This document shows positions 37,601 to 46,781 of a stretch of 64,000 nt of DNA, one piece after another. The position numbers and the translations under genes were made by a program. The stretch lies in NCBI GenBank assembly GCA_003254905.1, contig QANU01054017.1, positions 415,682 to 479,681 on the forward strand, given 5' to 3'. This DNA is from Nissolia schottii (taxonomy: Eukaryota > Streptophyta > Magnoliopsida > Fabales > Fabaceae). The number at the start of each line of letters is the position of its first letter. Position 1 is the first letter of the stretch. The notes beneath the pieces were generated by a model. That model was not told where the DNA came from, searched no databases, and worked only from the letters and a program-made list of their open reading frames with translations.

Positions 37601-39895
37601 TGGACAACATTGCTAGTGAGCAATAACTAGACAATGTTGTTCAGGGGGTCGTGTCAGACATCTTGGGGGATGAGGCTGGCAAAATGGTCTACCCATCGTT
37701 CTCCCTGGGGTTAACTCAACTAGATGCACAACTTGCTGTGTTGCTCCTGCCATCATTCGACCTGTTAGCGTTCACGCAGGACTCGACTGCCAGTGAATCC
37801 AACCCAAACTTCCCCTCCATTATCCCTCTGTTGGCAATCATCACACCCCCCGCTAATCCTACCCGAGGTGTAGAGTAGTCGATCGTCGTGGCACGACCAA
37901 CCTTCGACCTGGGCATTGCCACTCCGTGTCAATCGCCACCCATTTCCCATATTTCTCCTCCACAGCCTCCACAACAAGCTAACCACAATCAAGTGGACGT
38001 TGTTAACAAAAAGCTAGTGGACCGGATCTACTGTTGGATGCTAGATACGTGAAACGATCCAGACTCCAAGCTGTCAAACTTGATGAATAGGACGGATGTT
38101 TGGCTGACGCGATATGAAGTCTGTAGCATGAGGGTTAGGGCTCATATCAACAATGAGATGTGACACTCTTTATCTCTGTCATTTTTTTTTCTTTACAATA
38201 TCTGTTACGCAAAGTTAATACTTGGGTGATATGCATGAGTCTTTAACTTGTGTTTTTGTATCTTGAGGTTTGAGAATAATATAGTATAAAGTCTGTGCAG
38301 TATAAGTAATAATGTTTGTGCACTACAAGGAAAAAAGTTTGTGCACCCTGATTCCTATAGTTTGTGAGTTGCCATGAGTAATGTATAATGTTTGTGCATA
38401 TTGTCATATAAAGTTGGTGTATTTCTTCATATAATGTTTATGCTTCATTGTGTTTCAGTTCATGAACTATGTATGCTTCTTGTTCAACGGTTTCGATTGC
38501 GAACACTTCAGGAGGCATTGCTACTGCATAACCCCATACATGATGGTATACCCCCTATCTTCTTAAATCTTTCCTCATTTCAAAACAAAATGCTTTAACT
38601 AACAAAGTGTATTAAAAAAATATTAATTACTCCCCATTGATACTATAGTCGGCGCTCCTTGCTTCCAACCTCCACACATTCATGAAGGACAACAAGTACC
38701 CCTCACTAGTTCTGGATATGAGGATGAGGCTATGTTCTTCGAGCGATAGTCGTTTGAAGGCCGGAAATGGGTATGCATTATAGTTATATATTGTTTTAAT
38801 TGGTTGTATTTGAGAATAATGTGCTGATATTCTTTGTTTAATTATGCAAATTTTCGTGCCACTAGTTCACGATGACATTGGTGGATGTATGCCCTTAATG
38901 TAATAAGGCAAATGCTTATCATCCTTAACGCGAGGCATACAACAAGTCCATGGGGGACAAGGACTACATCGACCGATATGTGGTAATGGGTTCTTTCCCA
39001 ACTACTTTATGTTGTGTTAGAATAAATAGGTGTGTTCACCTCCATTGAAAAAGTTTGTGCACTCTGTTGTATAATGTTTGTGCACTCTTATCTGTGCACA
39101 AACATTACATCACATATGGTTTTCTGTATAATGTCTGTGCATTCTGTTGTATAATGTTTGTGCACTCTTATTTGTATGCCCTTTTGCCTACATATGTTTA
39201 CGTTTATTTGTTTATTTATTTTTATTAGTCCATGGTCATCGAGAAACTAATGCACATGTCGGTTGATAAGTTCGAGATGTCCGGGAACGGTTTCCCCATC
39301 GAGTATGTTGATGTGTCGGGCCAACCTAACGTGTATGTGGCAAACATAACTCATAGTTTTACTTGCATTCTAGAAATGTTCTTAACTAATCTTTATACTT
39401 GATTCTGATTCTGATTTGTGTCTACAACTATGATTGCGGGTTATTCGTAATGAAATGGATGAAGATGTAGGACCCGTCTATTATGTATCCGAACGGAAAG
39501 ACAATGCTGACGTGAGGCAATGTAAGTACCATAACTATCTACTACTCAAAGCACTTGTACAAGATCCAGTGATTAAAGTCTGAATTCCATTTTTTTAAAA
39601 TTTTTTATCTTCAATGTAGAAAGAGCTTGCAAAGATGTGGAAGAATATGTCGTTGACGTCAATGCTGTCAACACAAAATTGTTTGCAGGAAAAGCTCGTT
39701 CGAATGCCCAATGAGCCTACAAGGGTCCCAGTAGCTAACGAGTCTTCGGCCTCAGAGGTCGAAGAGGTGTTCGCCCTAGTTGAATCTGCCCCCCGGCAAC
39801 GACGAAAGGGGAGGCTCCAATCAAGCCCGTACATGGACGTTAGCACAGCAGAGCTCCTTGGGGAGGGAAGATGGAAAAAGCGTATGAAGCATTAG
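34624..39895 (+). pseudogene. Ulp1-like (C48 cysteine protease) gene of the MULE, decayed
   Basis: A short first exon (34624-34633, ATGAACACTG) joins in phase, across a 1.2-kb minisatellite intron, to 35816-35925 (reads MTPPRRSLKDEAVAKD). Then 36013-36270 joins an exon starting about 36400 (GARFTKVGPEHVT). The third exon contains an in-frame stop at about 36079 before MGFGPLLDIEGGQVDYPLLL. Further exon-like pieces follow at about 36870-37010, 37570-38160, 38460-38760, 38860-38980 and 39230-39330. DCGLFVMKWMK near 39430-39465 is the catalytic-cysteine block of Ulp1/C48 proteases, which cleave SUMO-like modifiers. The C-terminus (39635-39895) is charged and ends RWKKRMKH. Several stops and uncertain splice sites make it a pseudogene. 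The full exon chain could not be fixed by eye. Confidence 0.65.
34785..35745 (+). repeat. 110-bp tandem array in intron 1 of the Ulp1-like gene
   Basis: The marker TGTTGCTTGCATCC recurs near 35092, 35202, 35312, 35422, 35532 and 35622, spacing 110 bp (once about 90), with degraded copies at both edges. Each unit also holds a GGACAATTCTGATA segment and two or three copies of GTTTGTGCA. Multiple frames stay open on the minus strand through the array (34855-35754), an artefact of the repeat. Confidence 0.9.
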
Positions 39896-40019
39896 GAGGG
39901 GTGTGGGTAAAACATTTTGTAAATAACAACTGTTTTTTATAACCAATTGTAAATATTTGCAGTAAATATAAGAACAGGAATGCAAAATTGATCTTAACAT
40001 TATAAAAGTTAAATCTTCT

Positions 40020-40650
40020 GTTAAATAAAGTTTGTGAATAGTTTCGGATACAGTTTGTGCACCTCGCCGTAGAAAGTTTGTGCATTTTGATTCTTTTGAA
40101 TTGATACACCATGATTGTACATCAGTATACACAAGGTTTGTGTTATGGTGGCTATAAAGTTTGTGCACCCTGTCGTATAGAGTTTGTGCATTTCAATTTG
40201 AATAGTCTTTTGATTCTATGTTTGGCTTTACATATTCTATGAAAATTAATGTTTGTTTGAGCCACATAACATATAAAAATTCTACAAAGTAATCCTTGTT
40301 GAATTTTTATTCTTTTGAATTGATACACCATGATTGTACATCAGTATACACAAAGTTTGTTTATGGTGCTCGTAAAGTTTGTGTACATTGTTGTATAAAG
40401 TTTGTGCATTTCAATGTGAATAGTCTTATTTTGATTCTATGTTTGATTTTGTGTATTCTATGACAATTAATGTTTGTTTGAGCCACATAACATATAAAGA
40501 TTTTACAAAGTAATCCTTGTTTCATTCTTTTGTATTAATACATCATGATTGTACATCAGTATACACAAAGTTTGTGTTACAATGCCCTTAAAGTTTGTGC
40601 TCTCTGTCGTATAAAGTTTGTGCAATTAGATATGCTGATTCTTCCAAGTA
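40020..40650 (+). repeat. About 217-bp tandem triplication downstream of the Ulp1-like gene
   Basis: GATTGTACATCAGTATACAC recurs near 40113, 40331 and 40549. Each copy is followed by one to three TTTGTGCA-type motifs and a segment containing GAGCCACATAACATATAAA. It lies between the 3' ends of the two convergent transposon genes. Confidence 0.8.
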
Positions 40651-40882
40651 AAAAAAAAAACACACTACCCCTGTACAGACAAAATTCCACTAAATCAACC
40701 TTATTAATTTGTTCTAATTTCTTTCATTAAACGAGTTCAACTATGACACAAATCCCCCCGGGGAATGTAGCATATAAAATTGAGGTAGGGGGCCGATCGA
40801 ATTCGATTGCTGTGACACTGCCTCGATAGAATTTGTACCTAGATGTTCTTACATAAACATTATCACAGTAAATGAACAAACT

Positions 40883-43565
40883 TTAATAACATGTATACAC
40901 AAACATTACTAACAGTTCTTGCAAATTAAACACCATCAATGATTTATAAACCTCGGTGAACCTTTTAGTGATTTGTTTCTTCGCACTCTTCCTATAACTC
41001 CTCACACATCTATCAGTGGTTGATTCTTTTCTCTTTGTACTCGGCTGACCTTTGCATGATACGTGAGGGGGGTTGCGTATGTCATTCAATGTAATTGATT
41101 AACCATCGCCACGACTCTCGTTGACATTCGAAGATGTGCTTGATAGATGGGATTGTAATCCAACATCTACCATATCTAGTGTCCGGTTAAGTAAGCTCGT
41201 TCATTTCTTTGTAGATATAGCACGTTCTGCGACATTGTAAAAATGGGTGCATAGTACATCATACCTATCCTTTACCGCTCCCATCCTACTAATGTCATGG
41301 CTGCACTTTATCGTGATATGCCTTCGCTTAATGTTTTTGCTCCACCGGCTTAGAATGTACTTTGTCAAAATTTCCTAACTCTTTCGGCACCAAGCACACA
41401 CAAACAATGTCGGCAAATAGTCCCCCTTGACTAAAAAAAACGGCACTGACATCTGACATCATTGGAGTCTCCGTCGAACAACACATCGTAAGACACCTCT
41501 CTTACTTTACTAATGACCTCGACTTCTTCAGCAACGATGTAGGTTAGTTTAGTGCATTGCTTGTCTTTAAGAAATGTGTTGCAATTTACCTTAGCTCTAA
41601 ACTCATTGTGTACCTCGCGATACTTGTCATGTGTGTACTCCGATTGAAATTGCTTCTCAATCAAGGATATGGTCGCACATGGGATTGTCGTCTTGAAGCT
41701 AGCAACATCTAGCTCAAGCTCCTTTTGGGCCTTCGATGCAAGAGCATTATCATATTGCTTGACAAATTGCTCCAAGCTACTCTTTGGGTTTAGGTATCCA
41801 TCAAATAATGCATGCATGTTCTCGCCCCTCTGTGTGCTCCTCATTCTAGCCCAAAATTCATTGTTAAGGTATACTCGAACCCATCTGTTGCGTTCATTGT
41901 ATAGACTTGAACACAAACATTAACATGATAAGTGCACATGAGTTAGCAACACATATGCACAAACAAATATCAACAGGGCAAAATCTAACATAAAGTGTGC
42001 ATGACTTTTAGTGCACAAACATTATCACATGTAAAGCACAAACATTAATATAACATGTACACAACCTTTATCTGACATAAAATCTAATTATAGCTGAAAT
42101 TGATTATACATAAAGTGTAACAAATCTAACATAAAATTAACAAACATACTAACCAAAAGGATTGAAGAAAATATACCCTAAACCCTGATGTACACAAACA
42201 TTAACATAATAAATGCACACGAAGTAGTAACACATATGCACAAACAAATATCAACATGGCAAAATCTAACAAAAAGTGTACATGGCCATCAATGCACAAA
42301 CATTATCACGTGTAAAGCACAAACGTTAATACAACATGTGCACAACCTTTATCTGACATAAATTCTGATTATACCTAAAATTGAGTATATATAAAGTGTA
42401 ACAAATTTAACATAAAATTAACAAACATGCTAACCAAAAAGATTGAGGAAAATATATCATCCAACCGCTCATTGTCTTCAAGGTGGTAATTTGTTAAGAA
42501 TGCAAACCACTGATTCTCAAAATTATGGACAGATAATATTTCCCACACAATGTTTTTACGCTCGGCCTTGATCTCAGCATATTGTTTGCACCCCTTCAAT
42601 TTTTCTGGTATCTTTTTCATAATGTGCCAAATGCATAATCGATGTCTGGTACCAAACATCACAATTTCAATTGGTTTGAATTGATCTGTCAATATACTAT
42701 TCGGCCGCCTCCCTGACATACATTTAACCCAGCATTCAAAAAGCCACACAAACGCCAATGTGTCCCTTGATAGCAATTCACATCCAAGCAGCACGGACAT
42801 CCCATGGTGGTTAACACCTACAAACGAACCAAAAGACATACGATAGCTATTTATTCCATACGTTGTGTCAAACAAGACAACATCGCCAAAGTATTCATGA
42901 GCCACTCGGCTCCTTGCATCTGTTCAAAAAACATTTTTAATCTGGTTTTCATCATCAACCTCAACATCATACCGAAAGTTTGGATTCTGCTCATTCATTC
43001 TTGCAAAATATTCCATTAGAGCTTTTGCATCTCCATCCTCCCGAATAACACACATTCCTCTGTTAACATAATTTTTGACATCTTTTTCAATGAATTTTAA
43101 TTCCTCATGACCGCCGCCTTGTTGCATAAGAGTTTGATATGTCTTGTTCACTCTAACACCAGCTCTGTCATTTAACTCAATTATCCGCTTTACATGCATG
43201 TTAATGATTCTATTTTTCTTGAAAAGCCTTGTTTTTAAATGGCTTACTTCATGTGAATGTACATTAACAACACTCCTTATCACCCACAACTCGGTGTCTC
43301 CGTTTTGTACTTTGACACAGATATCCTTGCTTCACATTTAGCCGTTGAGGTTGGATTTGGTCTTGTCAAATGTTGATAGTTTGGAGGATCTACACCCTTC
43401 CCTTATACATGACAGTATTTGGTAGTTAATCTATTTATCTTCCGTGGTATTCCTTATCCTTCATGTAAATCTAATCTTCATAGCATACTTGTCATAGAAG
43501 TCTTTGACTGCCTCCAATGTGTCAAAGTGCATGCCAACCTTTGGCACCTCTTCCTCCTTAACAAC
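40883..43565 (-). pseudogene. FAR1/MULE-type transposase gene, decayed
   Basis: On the minus strand, 43565-42924 reads the FAR1 N-terminal DNA-binding region (KVGMHFDTLEAVKDFYDKYA, later HSHEVSHLKTRLFKKNR). 42905-42450 is the MULE transposase domain with FDTTYGINSYRM, SILTDQ and RHRLCIWHIMKKIP (DDE-type aspartates and the CxxH pair typical of the family). 41916-41431 continues with RWVRVYLNNEFWARMRSTQR. The SWIM zinc finger follows (CQCRFF, then after a T-run shift and one stop, CRHCLCVL). The tail runs to 40883 (IRNPPHVSCKGQPSTKRK). An intron at about 41.92-42.43 kb holds the TTTGTGCA motif in gene sense. Stops and shifts show that it is broken. FAR1/FHY3 light-signalling factors derive from such transposases, but the setting here is a transposon. 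Confidence 0.75.
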
Positions 43566-44135
43566 AACAGAACCTCTGGCATGTATGCAAATAATGTTTG
43601 TGCAGTACATCAAATAATGTTTGTGCAAGCACTCATATGAAGTTTGTGCACCTTATCATATATCAGATTTTTCATAATACTTGACCTAAAGTTAAGTATT
43701 ATGCATATCAAAAATGTTTATTCATGAGAGTATATAAAAGTTTGTGTCACATGTTTATAGTGTATGTGCATTAATTGTTATAAAGTTAAGAATGTGTCAA
43801 AGTGTAACTTTTCTTCCTCAAGCAATAGAAATTGTGGCCTGTTGGCTAATGTTTGTGCACAAAATCATATAATTTTTGTGTATGGACTCATATAAAGTTT
43901 GTGCACTTCTATAATACATCAGATTCTGCATAATGCTTAACTATATGTTATGTATTATGCATATCACATCAAGTAATGTTTATTCATTATGATAATGTAT
44001 GTGCCTTAATTGTTGTGAGGTTGAGCATGTGTCAAAATACACCTCTTCTTCCTCAACAACAACAGAACCTGTGACCTATTAAACAATGTTTGTGCACGGA
44101 ATCATATAATATTTGTGCACAAACCCATATAAAGT
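43540..44135. repeat. About 245-bp triplication covering the transposase 5' exon edge
   Basis: A block with TTCTTCCTCAACAACAACAG occurs near 43549, 43808 and 44042, each followed by AATGTTTGTGCA-type motifs and a segment ending in CTTATATATC-like or TAATACATC sequence. The first copy is the splice-edge of the FAR1-domain exon. The other two are upstream copies carrying a partial exon. Confidence 0.7.
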
Positions 44136-44618
44136 CTGTGCACTCTATTACTGTATTATGCATGTTAGTGATGAATGTGCATTAGAACGTATCAATTTTG
44201 AGTACACTAGAATTTCACAGAAACGTAAAGAAAGAACAAAACTCTATAGAAATAAAAAAAAAAACCGTAGAAAAATTACAATGGTTTCTTGCATTACCAT
44301 TTTCGATCACCAACAAATTGTGATTGGGATTATCACACGATTAATTGTGGTAATGCTTTCGATTCTGAGGATACTTTCTGCTGAAACGAGCTCGCGTTTC
44401 TAGTTTAGTGGTGTTATGACTAATGACCTGATTCTGTTGCGATATGGTTGAGAAAATCACGTTCGAGATAGATTACGATGAGAAAACTCGCGTGGGAGTG
44501 CGAGGTTTCTTATTAAAGTCTATTGTATTCCATATTAATTGTTATTGATGCTGTATAAATAGAATGTATACATAGGACATTTTCGTTATGCAAATTCCCT
44601 AGTTCCATCAAATAAATG

Positions 44619-46587
44619 GACTTTTTTCCTCTTTTGCCACTACTGTTCAAAGAAATTACCAAATTACTCTCGTTTTCAAACTAATTACCAATATACCACG
44701 GTTTGGGCTGACGTGGAATCCGCTTCACGCATGGCATGCCATGTAGGATTCGCCAACACGCCTGGCGATTTTTGCCTGAATTCGCCAACACGCAGGCGAA
44801 TCCTTTACAAGAAAAAATGTCATTTTGCACTAAATTCGCCAACAAGGTTGGCGAATTCATGTTAAAATCGCCTCCCCTGTTGGCGAATTTTCCCCTGCAG
44901 TCTTTTACCCTTTTGCCCCTAATATATGAGCTATTTCTCAAACCCTACACTCAAAACCCTAACCTTTTGCCCTTAATATAGGTTGCTAGCAAAATGACGT
45001 TTTCTTTCTTTTTGCTAGCAACCAATAAAGGCCTCCTTGATTTTTATTTTTTTTATTAAGTTTGAAAGAATTACTTTTTGAATAATTAAATTTGAGAAAA
45101 TTAATTTGTGTTTAGTTTAAATATTTTAAAAGCAAATTTGAGAGAATTATTTTTATTTAAATTAGATTAAATAAAAATACTTTTAAAGATAAAAATTATT
45201 AAAAAAGACACATCATAAATTTAAGATAAATTACTATATTTTGAGAAAAAGAAATAGAGTGATTTATTAAGATTAAAAGCGTAAAAAAAAAATTTCAAAA
45301 CTTAAATTAAAAAATAACTTTTAGTTCCAAATTACAAACTTAAATTTAGAGGATTATAAGTAGTAACCAAACAAACACAAAACCTAACATGGATGATAAA
45401 ACAAAGGTCATGTCTCATATTTTCCCCAGCTAAAAATATATCACAAATTTGTTTTAGGGGAAGATACATCGTTGGTCATGAGATAATACTCATTTGCTCA
45501 GCTTGACCATGCATTCTTTTAAAAAAAATAAATCAATTTGATTAATTTTATTATTTATATCACTTTTAAATGTGTTTAATACCGCTTTTATATGAAAATT
45601 TCGTATAAAGATATCAAACTGACTAGGATTTGACAGATAAAAGATCAAATCATTTTTTTATTAAAAAAAAATAAGATCAAACTAAATAAAGAAAATATAA
45701 CTGGAGAACCAGCACCATCCCCTTGGCTGGGAGCCGTAAGGGGGGTGGCTGGGAGGTGTAAGGGGATGGTGATGGGCAAGGGTATGCACGTGGAGGAGGT
45801 GGTGGGATGGCGGTGTCTGTTTGGGTGCCGCATTGGCCCTAGCTAGAGAGATAAGTGAATTTCAAGAAAATGAGATGAGTGGAGTGAAAGGGGGGGAAGA
45901 GTTAGTACTAGTAGGCGAATTGTTGACATATCCAATTGAATCAAATATTTTACAAATTACGACATATATTAGGGTTTATTAGGGTTATAGTTAGCAAATT
46001 AGTGTTAGGGTTAGGGCTATGTGTGGATTAGGGTTAGGGTTTTAGGTGGATTAGGGTTCTAGTTAGGGTTTTAGCGGGATTAGGGTTATGGTATACAGTT
46101 TGGGTTAGGATTAGGTTTAGGGTATAAAGTTTATGGCATATGGTGGGGGTTAAGGGCAGGGGTTTTTGGGTTGGGTATAGGGTAGGGGTTAAGGGTTAGG
46201 GTTTTTGGGTTGGGGTGTCAGGCTAGGATTTTGAGTGTAGTGTTAGGGGTGTTTGGTGTATGGGTTTGGAAAATAGCCCATATATTAGGGGCAAAAGAGT
46301 AAAAGACTCTATGGTTGGAATTCGCCAACAGGGGAGACGAATTTAACATGAATTTGCCAATCTTGTTGACGAATTTAGTCTAAATGGTTTTTTTTTGTCA
46401 AGGATTCGCCAAGCGCATCAGCGAATTCAGGTCAAATTCGCCAATCTCATTGGCGAATCCTGCGTGGCATGCCATGCGTGGCGCCGAGTCCACTTCAGCG
46501 CAAACCGTGGTATTTAGGTAAATAGTTTGAAAACGAAAATAATTTAGTAATTTCTTTGAACAATGATGCAAAAGAGGAAAAAAATCC
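44619..46587. mobile_element. Non-autonomous Mutator-type element upstream of GH31 gene
   Basis: A perfect 9-bp repeat AAATAAATG flanks it (44610-44618 and 46588-46596). The inverted ends are about 330-350 bp long and share TTTTTTCCTCTTTTGC, TTCAAAGAAATTAC, CGCATGGCATGCCA, the repeated TTGGCGAAT/ATTCGCCAA unit, and CTTTTGCCCCTAATATATG. No transposase was found. The interior holds a perfect hairpin (44981-45023), AT-rich filler, and a degenerate TTAGGG-like tract (about 45960-46260). It begins 24 bp after the duplication of the large MULE and ends 195 bp before the GH31 start codon. Confidence 0.85.
45960..46260 (+). repeat. Degenerate TTAGGG-like G-rich tract
   Basis: About 300 bp of irregular TTAGGGTT/AGGGTTTTGGG-like repeats inside the Mutator-type element, with the complementary CCCTAAC type at 44940-44965 in the opposite arm. 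Plant telomere repeat is TTTAGGG; this is looser and internal. Confidence 0.65.
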
Positions 46588-46596
46588 AAATAAATG

Positions 46597-46781
46597 AAAC
46601 GATTCTCGCCTGAAAAGAAATTGTCAAATACTGATCCTTCACTAAGCACTATCATTTGTCTGTCCGAATAGAACATATTCTTTGACAAGAAAATCGACCA
46701 ACAGCAACGTAAAACGCCAATAATTTCTCCAATAATAATTAATAATGATTTTTCAAAACAATCATATAAATAGAAGCAGTG
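46597..46781 (+). promoter_or_regulatory. GH31 gene 5' flank with TATA-like box at 46765-46772
   Basis: TATAAATA lies only 10 nt before the first ATG (46782). If used as a core promoter, transcripts would start around 46795-46805, inside exon 1, and the first AUG would be the in-frame one at 47400. The remaining 185 bp before the Mutator-type element must hold any upstream start used for the long form. Confidence 0.45.

Larger units (their letters stand above)
34267..44585. mobile_element. 10.3-kb Mutator-like element with Ulp1-like and FAR1-type genes
   Basis: A perfect 9-bp repeat TTATGCAAA lies at 34258-34266 and 44586-44594, the Mutator duplication length. Between the copies lie a Ulp1-protease-like gene (plus, to 39895) and a FAR1/MULE transposase gene (minus, 43565-40883), converging tail to tail. 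The terminal inverted similarity is weak (about 20 bp: CTATACGTACAC versus CTATGTATACAT), so this fits the non-TIR class of plant MULEs. Plant MULEs carrying a captured Ulp1-like gene (Kaonashi type) are established; assigning this element to that group is inference. Both genes contain stops and frame breaks, so this copy looks inactive. Its introns and spacers carry a TTTGTGCA-centred repeat found at this density nowhere else in the window. Confidence 0.78.

Noticed and set aside
40883-43565. Host FAR1/FHY3-type transcription factor gene
   Set aside because: Frame breaks, a stop in the zinc finger, and its position inside a bounded MULE beside a Ulp1-like gene favour a transposase relic.
45960-46260. 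Chromosome end or true interstitial telomere
   Set aside because: The repeats are irregular and lie inside a transposon with clear ends and a 9-bp duplication.
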